Below, one piece after another: positions 1-9,355 of a stretch of DNA of 64,000 nt. The DNA lies in assembly GCA_963707065.1 (NCBI GenBank), contig CAVPPJ010000006.1, positions 62,001 to 126,000 of the forward strand, written 5' to 3'. The stretch comes from Palsa-506 sp963707065 (lineage in GTDB: Bacteria; Actinomycetota; Actinomycetes; Streptosporangiales; Streptosporangiaceae). The notes under the pieces were generated by a model. The model saw only the letters and a program-made list of their open reading frames with translations, did not search any database and was not told where the DNA came from. Positions within the stretch are counted from its first letter, which is position 1. The number at the start of each line of letters is the position of its first letter. Made by a program: the position numbers and the translations under genes.

Positions 1-40
1 ACATCACGGTGCGTGCCCTAGCGAACGGGAGCTGATGTCG

Positions 41-988
41 ATGCCACCGAAGGTCGTCCGCCGCACGCTGGACCTGGCCGGGGTGCAGGTCCCGCTCATC
101 GAGATCACCGGCAGCGGCGACGGCCCGCAGCTGACCGTGCTGTCCGGAGTGCACGGCTGCGAGTACGCGTCGATGGCCGGGGTCCGCCGCTGGGCGCGCT
201 CGCTGGAGTCGAGGGAGCTGCGCGGCCGGGTGCGCGCCGTGCCGGTGCTGAACATGTCGGCCTTCCGGGCGCGGACCCCGTTCGTGGTACCCGAGGACGG
301 CAAGAACCTCAACCGGTGCTTCCCCGGTAACCCGTCCGGGACGCTCGCCGAGCGGCTGGCGCACGCGACGTTCACCCAGCTGATCTCGGGCACCGACGCC
401 GTCATCGACGTGCACTGCGGCGACATGGTCGAGGCCCTGGAGCCGTTCACGCTGTACGAGACCGGGCCAGCCGAGGACAGGGCGCGGGAGCTGGCCGTCG
501 CCTACGGGCTCGGCTACGTGCTGCGGCAGGAACCCGGACCGGATCGCGCCGTCGGCGGCACCACCAGTTCCGCTGCCGCGCAGATCGGCGTCGCCGCGAT
601 CACCGCCGAGGCGGGCGGCTGCGGCCTGGTCGAGCAGGCCGCGGTTGACCTGCACGTGCGAGGGCTGGACCAGGTGCTCGCCGTGCTGGGCATGACCGCG
701 GGCGAGGCGGCTGCCGCGGATGGTGCCGCGGCGGCCGGCGGCCCGGCGACGCCGGATCATCTCAGCCGGTTCATCTGGCTGCGCTGCGCTGAGGAAGGCT
801 GGTGGGAGCCGGCCGTCGGCGCCGGCGCCCGGGTGACGCAAGGCCAGGTGCTCGGCAGCGTCACCAGCATCGACGGCGCCAGGACGCAGGAAGTGATCAG
901 CGCGCCGGCCGACGGGGTGCTGCTGTTCCTGACGAGTTCCCCCGCCGTCGCGGCGGACGGGCTCCTGCTCGGGCTCGGCGCCAGCTAG
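41..988 (+). CDS. Succinylglutamate desuccinylase/aspartoacylase family protein
   Basis: Zinc-dependent amidohydrolase of the M14-like AspA/AstE family, which hydrolyses N-acyl amino acids or similar amides; the substrate cannot be told. The family's zinc motif is seen as GVHGCE (His38, Glu41), an Asn-Arg substrate-binding pair appears in NLNRCFPG, and the third ligand as DVHCGD (His125). The last 70 residues resemble the beta-rich C-terminal domain of the family. An in-frame ATG also exists at 35, but the GGGAG at 27-31 is spaced correctly for the ATG at 41. Length of 315 residues is normal. It converges on serS. Confidence 0.8.
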   Translation: MPPKVVRRTLDLAGVQVPLIEITGSGDGPQLTVLSGVHGCEYASMAGVRRWARSLESRELRGRVRAVPVLNMSAFRARTPFVVPEDGKNLNRCFPGNPSGTLAERLAHATFTQLISGTDAVIDVHCGDMVEALEPFTLYETGPAEDRARELAVAYGLGYVLRQEPGPDRAVGGTTSSAAAQIGVAAITAEAGGCGLVEQAAVDLHVRGLDQVLAVLGMTAGEAAAADGAAAAGGPATPDHLSRFIWLRCAEEGWWEPAVGAGARVTQGQVLGSVTSIDGARTQEVISAPADGVLLFLTSSPAVAADGLLLGLGAS

Positions 989-1037
989 CGCCCGGGGGCG
1001 GCATGGACGGCGCCCGCTAAGGGCAAGGCCCCGGGTG

Positions 1038-1101
1038 CCCGCTAGCCGTCGGCCGGGGTGCCCGCTAGCCGTCGGCCCGGGGAGCCCGCTAGCCGTCGGC
1101 C
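1038..1101. repeat. Three near-tandem copies of a 17-bp unit at the serS 3' end
   Basis: The unit CCCGCTAGCCGTCGGCC occurs at 1038-1054, 1061-1077 and 1085-1101. The last copy contains the serS stop codon and its final residues, so the end of serS appears to have been copied twice into the convergent intergenic space. No clear Rho-independent hairpin with a T-run is seen. Confidence 0.85.
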
Positions 1102-2339
1102 GGCCGGGTGCCGAGCGTGGCGGGCGCGCCGTACTGGCGCAGCACCTCGGGGACGGCGATGGTGCCGTGCTCGTCCTGGAAGTTTTCCATGATCGACAAC
1201 AGCGCCCGCGCGGTCGCGCCGGTCCCGTTGAGCGTGTGCACGTAGTCCAGCTTGCCGTCGCGGCGGAAGCGGATATTCAGCCGCCTGGCCTGGTAGTCGG
1301 TGGTGTTCGAGCAGGAGGTGATCTCCCGGTACCGCCGCTGGGCCGGGAACCATGCCTCGATGTCGTATTTCTTGGCCGCCGGCGCGCCCAGGTCGCCGAC
1401 GGAGATGTTCATCACCCGGTAGGGCAGCCCGAGCGCCTGGACGATCTCTTCCTCCTGCGCCAGCAACTGCTCGTGCAGGTCCGCTGAGTCCTCCGGCGCA
1501 CAGCAGACGTACATCTCCACCTTGTCGAACTGGTGCACGCGGAACATGCCCTTGGTGTCCTTGCCGGCCGCCCCCGCCTCGCGCCGGAAGTTAGTGGTGA
1601 AGGCGACGTACTTGGCCGGCAGGTCCGCCTCCTCGAGCCGCTCGTCCATGTGGATCGCGGCCAGGGCCACCTCGGAGGTGCCGGTCAGGTACAGGTCGTC
1701 CTTCTCCAGGCGGTAGAGATTCGACTCCTCCGTCGGCAGGAAGCCGGTGCCGTACATGGCCCGCTCGCCGACCAGGATGGGCGGCAGCACCGGCAGGAAG
1801 CCCTTCCCGGCCAGGCGGTCGAGGGTGAACCGGTAGAGCGCCATCTCCGCCAGCGCCACGTCGCCCATCCGGTAGGCGAACCTTGACCCGGACAGCCGCG
1901 CGCCCCGCGCCATGTCTATCCAGCCCGTGGGCGAGCCGAGGTCCAGGTGGTCCTTGGGCTCGAAGCCGAATACGGGCCGCTCGCCCCAGGTGCGGACAAC
2001 CTCGGCGTCCTCCTCGTCCATGCCATCGGCCGCCGTCGGGTCGGGCAGGTTCGGGATGCGGGCCAGCAGCTCGTCACGCTCGCTCGCGGCCAGGGCCTGC
2101 TCCTGCGCTGCCGCGTCGAGCTCGGCCGCGAGCATCCGCAGGGCGGCGAGCTCGTCCGGGCCGGGCTTGCCCTTGGAGGACCTCTTCTGCTGTGCGCGCA
2201 GGCTCTCGGCCCGCTCGGTGTGCTCCCGCCAGCGGGTGTCGGCCGCCAGCAACGCGTCCAGGTCCGCCGCGGCGCCGCGGCGGGCCAGCGCAGTCCGGTA
2301 GCGATCTGGTTCCTGGCGCGCCGCCTTGAGGTCAATCAC
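1089..2339 (-). CDS. serS: Seryl-tRNA synthetase
   Basis: Cytoplasmic class II aminoacyl-tRNA synthetase charging tRNA-Ser. The N-terminal ~110 residues form the helical tRNA-binding arm. Class II motif 2 is seen at FRREAG (from Phe251) and motif 3 at NGTGATARALL (from Asn371). At 416 residues it is full length. The start ATG at 2339 overlaps the stop of the upstream EamA gene by four bases, so it is probably translationally coupled to it. Essential gene with no sign of damage. Confidence 0.97.
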   Translation of the reverse strand: MIDLKAARQEPDRYRTALARRGAAADLDALLAADTRWREHTERAESLRAQQKRSSKGKPGPDELAALRMLAAELDAAAQEQALAASERDELLARIPNLPDPTAADGMDEEDAEVVRTWGERPVFGFEPKDHLDLGSPTGWIDMARGARLSGSRFAYRMGDVALAEMALYRFTLDRLAGKGFLPVLPPILVGERAMYGTGFLPTEESNLYRLEKDDLYLTGTSEVALAAIHMDERLEEADLPAKYVAFTTNFRREAGAAGKDTKGMFRVHQFDKVEMYVCCAPEDSADLHEQLLAQEEEIVQALGLPYRVMNISVGDLGAPAAKKYDIEAWFPAQRRYREITSCSNTTDYQARRLNIRFRRDGKLDYVHTLNGTGATARALLSIMENFQDEHGTIAVPEVLRQYGAPATLGTRPADG

Positions 2340-3250
2340 GCGGGCGAGTCTAGCCGGGCCAGGTCCCTGGCCTGCTCAGGTTTCGGCCGGCCGGCCCGGA
2401 TTCCGGACCGCGTCGCGAGCACCGACCCGCCGAGGATGAGCGCGAAGGCGCCGGCCATGGCCGGCGTGAACTGCTCGCCGAGAACCAGCACGCCCAGCGC
2501 GACGGCGACGGCCGGATTCACATAGGTGATGACCGTCGCGCGCGCCGGGCCAACCTCGGCGATCAGCGCGAAGAAGAACAGGAAGGCCACGGCCGTGCAG
2601 AGCACCGCCAGGCCGATGATGGCGCCGAGGACCTCCGCCGACGGCATCGCGGCGGGCCAGGTCAGTGCGGCGGCCGGCGCGTAGACGATGGCCGCGAAGC
2701 CCAGGCAGGCCGCCGTCATGCCGATGGGAGGCGCGTCCTTGAGCTTCCGGCTGGCGATCAGCGGCCCGGTCGCATAGCACACGGCCACGAGCAGGACCTC
2801 GCCGATGGCCCGGGCGTCGCCGCCGGAAGCGCCCGGCCCGACGAGCAGCGCGACGCCGGCCAGGCCGGCCAGCAGGCCGGCCCAGCGGATGAGCGTCAGC
2901 CGCTCGGCGTCGCCGGTAACCCTGGCCAGCAGCGCGCCGATGATGGGCACCGACGCGATCAGCAGGCCGCTCATGGAACTCGACAGCCTGAGCTCCGCCT
3001 CAGAGAGCAGCAGCCACGGCGAGATGATCTCCACCACCGCGAAGATCACGAGCCAGCGCCAGTACGGCAGCAGGATGCTGAGCTCGCCGCGGCGCAGTGC
3101 GATGGGCAGCAGCAGCGCCGCGCCGATGGCTACCCGGGCGAGAACGAGCACGGGCACCGGAACTCCGCCGACCGCGATCTTGATCAGCAGATACGGAACC
3201 CCCCAGATCACGCTCATGGTGGCGAAAAGCACCCAGCCGCGGCGGCTCAC
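2336..3250 (-). CDS. EamA/DMT family transporter
   Basis: Inner-membrane drug/metabolite transporter of 304 residues with about ten hydrophobic segments arranged as two EamA repeats (roughly residues 5-140 and 150-285). It has the N-terminal VIWGVPY signature and the second-repeat pattern of membrane-embedded Gly and Pro typical of the family. Members export amino acids or other small metabolites; the substrate here is unknown. It lies directly upstream of serS with an ATGA overlap, so the two are probably co-transcribed. Confidence 0.88.
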   Translation of the reverse strand: MSRRGWVLFATMSVIWGVPYLLIKIAVGGVPVPVLVLARVAIGAALLLPIALRRGELSILLPYWRWLVIFAVVEIISPWLLLSEAELRLSSSMSGLLIASVPIIGALLARVTGDAERLTLIRWAGLLAGLAGVALLVGPGASGGDARAIGEVLLVAVCYATGPLIASRKLKDAPPIGMTAACLGFAAIVYAPAAALTWPAAMPSAEVLGAIIGLAVLCTAVAFLFFFALIAEVGPARATVITYVNPAVAVALGVLVLGEQFTPAMAGAFALILGGSVLATRSGIRAGRPKPEQARDLARLDSPA

Positions 3251-3583
3251 GTCGGGCTCCCCTCTGGTCGGCCCCCTGCCGTTGCCAGGCAGGCGTCACC
3301 ACAGTGTGACGGCCGCGCGGGAGCAGATATTCCGCCCGGCCTATCGCGGCCGGGTGCGTCCTAGCCAGTGCGTCCGCGGCCAGGCCGCTGGATGCGAGAT
3401 GCAGCCTCGCCTTGTCCGGATACGCTCGCAGGAGGGCAGGAGCCGGCCGCAGGCGAGTAGCCGGCCGCGGCGCCAGGAAGCAGACGGCTAGCAGGAGGTC
3501 GGTGGTGCGCACCGGAGCCAGCGACGTGAGCGGCGATCCGGCCGCGCCCGCACCGGAGGCCGCCGCGCCCGCATCCGGAGGCC
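3251..3583. other. Divergent intergenic region between EamA and lnt
   Basis: About 330 bases between two divergent genes, so it must hold promoters for both. I see no confident promoter, RNA gene or hairpin. Coding-like, very GC-rich periodic sequence near 3530-3583 could be an upstream extension of the lnt reading frame, but no start codon supports it. Confidence 0.5.
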
Positions 3584-5359
3584 ATGGCTGCAGCCGGGCC
3601 CGCGCCGGAAGCCGCCGCGCCCGCACGGGAAGTCGCCGCATCCGCTCCGGAAGCCATGGCTGCCGCCGGGAGCATTGCCGGGAATGCGGCACGCCCGCGA
3701 AGCTGGCACGCTGCCGTTGCCGGCGGGCTGCCCGCCGGCCCTGCCCTGCTCACGGCGCTCGTCGGCGGGCTAATCCTGGCGGCGGCGTTCCCGCCGGTGG
3801 GCGCCTGGCCGCTCGCGGCCGTGGGACCCGCGTTGCTCACCGTCGCCCTCTGGCGCCGGAGCCTGCGCGGATCGCTGGCCGTCGGCCTCGTGTTCGGCTT
3901 CGCGTTCTTCATTCCGCTGCTGTCCTGGCTGGTAAACGTCGCCTGGTACGTGTGGGCTGCGCTCGCAGTGGTGGAGGCGGTGATGTTCGGCTTGCTCGCA
4001 GTCGGCCAGCGGCTGCTGCTGAACCTGCGGGCCTGGCCCCTGGCCGTGGCCGGCTGGTGGGTCGCGGCCGAGGCGCTCCGCGACCGCGCGCCATTCGGCG
4101 GATTCCCGTGGGGCCGGCTCGCGATGAGCCAGGCCACCGCGCCGACCGGGCCGTGGGTGGCGGTCGGCGGAGCCCCGCTGCTGACCTTCCTGGTCGCGCT
4201 GGCCGCCTCGACGCTGGCCTGGCTGGTGCTGGCGCCGCCGCGCGGCGAGACGCCTGCCGGGTCGCCGCGCGGTGAGACGCGGCCGCAACCGTCGCCGCTG
4301 TCGCCGGCATCACCGGGCGGGCCGGGACCTGGCCGGCGGCTGCGGCGCCGCATGGTGCCGGCTCTTGCCTTCGCCGCGGCCGCCGGCCTGGCGGTCTGCG
4401 GCGCGGTGCTCCCCGTCGATCAGCCCGCCGCCGGAACGCCCACCGCAACCGTCGCGGCCGTGCAGGGCGACGTGCCGCACGCCGGGACGCTGAGCGGGGT
4501 GCTGCGGGCCAGCACGGTTACCGCCAATCACGCGGCGGAGACGAGGAAGCTGGCAGCCCAGGTCGAGCAACGCTCCCGGCCCGCGCCTGATGTGGTGATC
4601 TGGCCGGAGAACTCGACCGACCTCGATCCGAGCTTCTACCCGGCGGTCTACGCCGCGATCGCGGCAGCCGTCCGCGTGATCAACCGCCCGGTGCTGGTCG
4701 GCGCCGTGCTGGACAATCCGGAGCGCAACGCCGGCCAGCTATGGCTGCCAGGCCGGGGGCCGGTCGAGACCTATGTCAAGCGCCAGCTAGTGCCGTTTGG
4801 CGAGGTCATCCCGTTCCGGAGCGTGCTGGACAAGTTCACCTCGCTGCCGTCACTGCAGCCGGTGAATTTCACGCCGGGACATCGAGCAGTCGTGTTCCGG
4901 ATCGGGAAGATCAGGCTCGGCGACGTGATCTGCTACGAGGTGGGCTTCGACAGCCTGGTCAGGTCGGAGGTGGCCGCCAAGGCGAACCTGCTGGTGGTGC
5001 AGACCAATGATGCTGACTTCGAGATAGACGGCCAGACCGGGGAGACGCTGCAGCAGCTCGCTATCGCGCGCATCCGCGCCATGGAACATGACCGCAGCGT
5101 CGTGGTCGCATCGACCACCGGCGTGAGCGCGATCATCGCGCCGGACGGCTCCCTGATCGCCCGCAGCGGCACCTGGCAGCCGGCGATCCTGGAGGCGCGA
5201 GTGCCGCTGGTGAGTCATACGACACTCGCCGACCGGGTCGGCAGCTGGCCCGAATACGTGATCACGTTCCTGGTCCTGGCCGCGCTGGCCTGGGTGATTG
5301 CCGGAGCAGCCAGCCGCCACGCGCGGTCGCGGCGCAGCGGCGCATCCGCCGCCGGGTGA
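3584..5359 (+). CDS. lnt: Apolipoprotein N-acyltransferase (first of two)
   Basis: Membrane enzyme adding the third acyl chain to the N-terminal cysteine of lipoproteins. About six hydrophobic segments (residues ~50-220) are followed by a periplasmic nitrilase domain. The catalytic triad is visible: Glu342 in WPENS, Lys399 in YVKRQ and Cys450 in VICYE. A further membrane segment lies near the C-terminus (~560-580). Residues 220-255 are a Pro/Gly-rich loop. The Ala-rich N-terminus makes the start uncertain; ATG 3656 is an alternative. It precedes a second Lnt paralogue by 43 bases, so they are probably one operon. Confidence 0.93.
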   Translation: MAAAGPAPEAAAPAREVAASAPEAMAAAGSIAGNAARPRSWHAAVAGGLPAGPALLTALVGGLILAAAFPPVGAWPLAAVGPALLTVALWRRSLRGSLAVGLVFGFAFFIPLLSWLVNVAWYVWAALAVVEAVMFGLLAVGQRLLLNLRAWPLAVAGWWVAAEALRDRAPFGGFPWGRLAMSQATAPTGPWVAVGGAPLLTFLVALAASTLAWLVLAPPRGETPAGSPRGETRPQPSPLSPASPGGPGPGRRLRRRMVPALAFAAAAGLAVCGAVLPVDQPAAGTPTATVAAVQGDVPHAGTLSGVLRASTVTANHAAETRKLAAQVEQRSRPAPDVVIWPENSTDLDPSFYPAVYAAIAAAVRVINRPVLVGAVLDNPERNAGQLWLPGRGPVETYVKRQLVPFGEVIPFRSVLDKFTSLPSLQPVNFTPGHRAVVFRIGKIRLGDVICYEVGFDSLVRSEVAAKANLLVVQTNDADFEIDGQTGETLQQLAIARIRAMEHDRSVVVASTTGVSAIIAPDGSLIARSGTWQPAILEARVPLVSHTTLADRVGSWPEYVITFLVLAALAWVIAGAASRHARSRRSGASAAG

Positions 5360-5402
5360 CGCGGGCGGCGCCCGCCAGGCGGAGCGGACGCACAATGGTG
5401 AT

Positions 5403-7046
5403 ATGGCAGGCTGGCTGGGCTTCCCGCGGGCCGCCCGGTACGCGATCCTGGCGCTGGCGGGTGCGCTGCCCGTGCTGGCGTTCCCGGCGCCGAACCTTGA
5501 GTTCGTCGCATGGCTCGGGCTCGTGCCCGGGCTGCTGCTGATCCGGGCCTCGGCTACCGCCAGGCAGGCAGCATCGGCCGGCTGGTGGTTCGGCGGCGGA
5601 TACCTGATGGCCGCGCTGTACTGGCTAATTCCCAATCTGGGCCCGGCGCTGCTGCTGGTGGTAGCCGTGCTCGGCTTCCTGTGGGCCGGCCTCGGGGTGG
5701 CCTGCTGGACGCTGCTGCGCGCGCCGGTCACCGCGGGCCGCGCGCTCGCCGCGCTGGCCGTCCTGCCCAGCTGCTGGCTGGCCGGCGAATGGATCAGGTC
5801 CTGGCAGGGCTTTGGCGGCCCGTGGGCGGTCTTCGGCGCGAGCCAGTGGCAGCATCCGGACGTGCTGGCGCTCGCCGCCGTCGGCGGAGTCTGGCTGATC
5901 AGTTTCGCGCTGGTCGCGGCCAACACCGGCATCCTGATCCTGATCGTGGCCCGCCGGCTGGCGGTACGGCTGATCGGCGCGGCCGCGGCGGTGACCGTGG
6001 TCGCGGCGGGCCCGGTGGCCTTCGCGCTGACCCCCGCCTCGCCGGTGACCCGGCACATCACGATCGCGATGGTCCAGCCCGGCGTGATCAACAACCCGCG
6101 GCTGCGGGTGGACGCCAGCCAGCGGCTGTCGGCCGGGCTGCGCGGCGACCGGGCCGGCCTGATCGTCTGGGGCGAGAGCAGCGTCGCCTATGACCTGGAC
6201 AAGGACTCCTCGCTGCTGCGCCAGCTGGAGAAACTTTCCGCGGCTGACGGCGCGCAGCTGCTGGTGAACCAGGACTCGATAGCGCCCGGCGGTGCCAAGT
6301 CCAAGGTCGCCGTGCTGGTCGGCAGCAACGGCATCGACGGCAGGTACGTCAAGACCCGGCTGGTGCCGTTCGGCGAGTACATCCCGTTCCGCCAGCAGCT
6401 CGGCTGGCTGGCCAGGATCAGCAAGGCCGCGCCGCAGAACATCGCGCCGGGGACCGGGGCGCACGTCATGCGGGTCACGCTGCCTGACGGCAGGCCGCTC
6501 ACGATCGGGGTGCTGATCTGCTTCGAGTCCGCGTTCCCGGACATGTCCAGGGTGGACGCCGACCACGGCGCCCAGATGATCATCTACCAGACCTCGGACT
6601 CCACCTGGCAGGCCGGCTGGGAGGAGTGGTCGCTGGCGCAGCATGCCGCACTCGGTGCGCTGCGCGCGGCCGAGACCGGCCGGCCCGTGGTGCAGGCCGC
6701 CCTGACCGGCGATTCGGCCGCGTTCGACGCCCGGGGCAGGCTGCTGGCGTGGGCCGGACCGACCGACCGCGGCATAACCCTGGTCCGGCTCGGGCTGCCG
6801 GCGGCGTCGGCCCGCACGCCTTATGACCGGCTCGGCGACTACGTTCCCTGGACGGCCACCGGGATCGCCGCCATTGCCGCCGCCGGCGCGCTGATCCGCA
6901 CTCGGCGGAGGCGACGCGGGAGGATTCGGCCGGATCGGCCGCCGCGGATACCGTTGGAACGCAACCACAGGCGCGGCTCGTCCGTCACGGTAACGAGCGG
7001 TCCCGCCGGGAAAGCCGCCGCCGGCGCGGATGCCGGACCCCGGTGA
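5403..7046 (+). CDS. lnt: Apolipoprotein N-acyltransferase (second of two)
   Basis: Second Lnt/nitrilase-type acyltransferase, 547 residues from the ATG at 5403. Longer reading starts at 5298 would run inside the first lnt gene and lack homology-like sequence. The order is the same as its neighbour: membrane bundle (residues ~5-215), nitrilase domain with Glu258 (WGESS), Lys317 (YVKTR) and Cys373 (LICFES), then a C-terminal membrane segment and an Arg-rich cytoplasmic tail. The triad is complete, so it should be active. Sequence identity with the first copy is modest by eye, which suggests an old duplication with divided substrates rather than a recent repeat. Confidence 0.92.
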   Translation: MAGWLGFPRAARYAILALAGALPVLAFPAPNLEFVAWLGLVPGLLLIRASATARQAASAGWWFGGGYLMAALYWLIPNLGPALLLVVAVLGFLWAGLGVACWTLLRAPVTAGRALAALAVLPSCWLAGEWIRSWQGFGGPWAVFGASQWQHPDVLALAAVGGVWLISFALVAANTGILILIVARRLAVRLIGAAAAVTVVAAGPVAFALTPASPVTRHITIAMVQPGVINNPRLRVDASQRLSAGLRGDRAGLIVWGESSVAYDLDKDSSLLRQLEKLSAADGAQLLVNQDSIAPGGAKSKVAVLVGSNGIDGRYVKTRLVPFGEYIPFRQQLGWLARISKAAPQNIAPGTGAHVMRVTLPDGRPLTIGVLICFESAFPDMSRVDADHGAQMIIYQTSDSTWQAGWEEWSLAQHAALGALRAAETGRPVVQAALTGDSAAFDARGRLLAWAGPTDRGITLVRLGLPAASARTPYDRLGDYVPWTATGIAAIAAAGALIRTRRRRRGRIRPDRPPRIPLERNHRRGSSVTVTSGPAGKAAAGADAGPR

Positions 7047-7128
7047 CGGGACGGATCCCGCGCCGCGCGCAGATCCATGACCGGAGCCGCTGGCAGGTAG
7101 CCAGCCGCAGCGGGAGGAGGAAGCCAGG

Positions 7129-8454
7129 GTGCCGAAGGGACGCGTGTCAGGCCGGCTGCCCGGCCGGGTCGCCGCCGCCGCCGCGCTCGGCGGCGCATTG
7201 TGCCTGCTCATGGCCGGCTGTCAAGGCGGCTCCGCGGCTCCGGCCAGCCGCGCCACCGGCGCAACGGCCTCGCCGTCCGCAGCGGGCATCCGGCTGTCCG
7301 TCACCCCGGCCAGCGGCACTCGCCGGGTCAATCCGGGTAAGGGCATCACGGTCACCGCCGCGGGCGGCAAGATCAGCGGCGTCACCGTGCAGCTGGCCGG
7401 CGGCCAGGCGGCAGGCACCCCGGCCGCCATCGTGGACAACGCCGTGGCTGGCACCCTCAACGCGGCCAGGACCCGCTGGCACAGCAGCTGGGCGCTCGCC
7501 CCGTCGGCGCGCTACATCGTCACGGCGAAGGCGGTCAGCGACTCTGGCCGGGCAGTCACGCGAACGAGCTCGTTTCGCACTCTGACGCCATCCCGGACCT
7601 TCCAGACAATGATCTTCGAGGGCTACCACAAGACCTACGGCGTCGGCATGCCGATCATGCTGACCTTCAGCCAGCCCATTACCGACAAGGCGGCGGTCGA
7701 GAGATCACTGCAGCTACAGACATCCAAGCCGGTTGTGGGCGCGTGGTACTGGGACGGCGACAGCTCCCTGAGCTTCCGGCCGCGTGGCTACTGGCCCGCG
7801 CACACCAAAGTGACCTTCACCGGGCACCTAGACGGCGTCGAGGGCGCGCCGGGCGTGTACGGCATGCACACCCTGACCCAGTCGTTCACCATCGGCCGGT
7901 CGCTGATCGTGGTGGCCAGCACGGCCAGTCACCACATGCGGCTCTACCGGAACGACAAGCTGCTGCACCACTGGCCGATCAGCACCGGCCGGCCGGGCGA
8001 CAACACCCCGAACGGCACCTACCTGACCATCGAAAAGGGCAACCCGGTGCTGATGAAAGGCCCCGGTTACCAGCTTGAGGTGCCCTGGTCCGTCCGGTTC
8101 ACCTGGTCCGGCGACTACCTGCACGATGCCTTCTGGTCGGTCGGCGAGCAGGGCTTCAGCAACGTCAGCCACGGGTGCGTGAACATGGCACCGGCCGACG
8201 CGGAGGCCTACTACAAGATGGAACTGCCCGGTGATCCGGTCACTGTCACCGGCAGCCCCCGGGCCGGCAAATGGGACAACGGCTGGACGCAGTGGTTCCT
8301 GTCCTGGCCGAAGCTGCTGCGGGGCAGCGCCCTGCACGAGGCGGTGCAGGCCGGCCCGGACGGCAGCACGTTCGTCAGCCCGTCCTCGCTGCCCGCCGCG
8401 ACCTTGAGCGCGCCGCTCAGCGCACCGCCCGCCGGGAACTGGGCGCCGTCCTGA
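7129..8454 (+). CDS. L,D-transpeptidase lipoprotein (YkuD family)
   Basis: Peptidoglycan cross-linking enzyme forming 3-3 links. The 441-residue protein begins with a lipoprotein signal (lipobox LMAGC, Cys31), then Ig-like domains (residues ~45-255) and a YkuD catalytic domain (~260-385) with the signature SHGCVNM, catalytic Cys350. The GTG start at 7129 follows a strong GGAGGAGG at 7113-7120. It lies just after two lipoprotein N-acyltransferase genes, so it may itself be one of their substrates. The domain order matches mycobacterial Ldt proteins. Confidence 0.93.
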   Translation: MPKGRVSGRLPGRVAAAAALGGALCLLMAGCQGGSAAPASRATGATASPSAAGIRLSVTPASGTRRVNPGKGITVTAAGGKISGVTVQLAGGQAAGTPAAIVDNAVAGTLNAARTRWHSSWALAPSARYIVTAKAVSDSGRAVTRTSSFRTLTPSRTFQTMIFEGYHKTYGVGMPIMLTFSQPITDKAAVERSLQLQTSKPVVGAWYWDGDSSLSFRPRGYWPAHTKVTFTGHLDGVEGAPGVYGMHTLTQSFTIGRSLIVVASTASHHMRLYRNDKLLHHWPISTGRPGDNTPNGTYLTIEKGNPVLMKGPGYQLEVPWSVRFTWSGDYLHDAFWSVGEQGFSNVSHGCVNMAPADAEAYYKMELPGDPVTVTGSPRAGKWDNGWTQWFLSWPKLLRGSALHEAVQAGPDGSTFVSPSSLPAATLSAPLSAPPAGNWAPS

Positions 8455-8466
8455 CCGGACCGGCCG

Positions 8467-9186
8467 TCAGCCGCGGGCAGTGCCGAGCTCGCGGCTGGTC
8501 CCCCGGTCGACCGCCACGGCGTCGACGGCCACGGTGATGATCCGGCAGCCGCGCTCCCGGTACAGCCGTGCGGTGCCGCCGTCGGAGGCATGCACGCCGG
8601 CCGGCTTCCCGGCCGCGGCGCAGGCGGCCCAGATGCGCTCAAGCTCCGGGCGCAGCACCGGGTCATCCGGATCGAGCGCGCAGCCAAGGGAGAGCGAGAG
8701 GTCCCTGGGACCGACGTATATCCCGTCCACTCCCGGCACGGCCAGGGTGGCGGCAATCTCGGCGACGGCGTGTACCGATTCCACCATGACCAGGCACAGC
8801 GGCCTGCCGCCCTGGGCCATCACCCCGCCGGCCGACCGGTAGCCGTCCGGCGGGTAACGGCAGGCCCCGGCCACGGCCGCCGCCTGCTCGGCGGACTCGA
8901 CATTCGGCACGATGACGCCGGCGCAGCCAAGGTCGAGCGCGCGGCCGATGTCGGCGGGATGCGCGTGCCGGACCCTGGCCAGCGGGGTTGGGCCGGCCAG
9001 GCTGATGGCAGCGGTCATCGCGGGCAGGTCATGCTCGGTCGCGCCGCCGTGCTGAAGATCAATGGCCACGTAATCCAGTCCGCGGACGGCCAGCACGCGC
9101 GCGCTCATGGCCCCGGGGAGCACCGACCAGGCACCGAACACCACATCGCCGCGCCGGACGCGGTCGCCGAGCAGCTCATGATTCAC
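8467..9186 (-). CDS. HpcH/HpaI aldolase/citrate lyase family protein
   Basis: Class II metal-dependent aldolase of 239 residues, related to 4-hydroxy-2-oxoheptanedioate aldolase, which splits 2-oxo-4-hydroxy acids into pyruvate and an aldehyde. Seen motifs: DLQHG for the early active-site segment, LARVRHAHPADIGRALD with the catalytic Arg, GVIVPNVES, the CRYPPDGYRSAGG loop and VDGIYVGPRDLS for the metal and pyruvate site. Start is GTG at 9186. It converges with the transpeptidase gene, with 12 bases between the stops. The natural substrate is not shown. Confidence 0.85.
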   Translation of the reverse strand: MNHELLGDRVRRGDVVFGAWSVLPGAMSARVLAVRGLDYVAIDLQHGGATEHDLPAMTAAISLAGPTPLARVRHAHPADIGRALDLGCAGVIVPNVESAEQAAAVAGACRYPPDGYRSAGGVMAQGGRPLCLVMVESVHAVAEIAATLAVPGVDGIYVGPRDLSLSLGCALDPDDPVLRPELERIWAACAAAGKPAGVHASDGGTARLYRERGCRIITVAVDAVAVDRGTSRELGTARG

Positions 9187-9355
9187 CCGGGTAAGCCAAG
9201 CACACCCGGCAATAACCCAGCGCTATGCGGGCACTGCCGGACACCGCATGTCTCAGTGTGGCAAACTCTCGCTCGTCTGCCTGACGGCCTTGCCGCTGTT
9301 CTGCAGACTCGACATGCAAAATACCCCGATATAGGCCATTCAGGACAGGAGCGCC

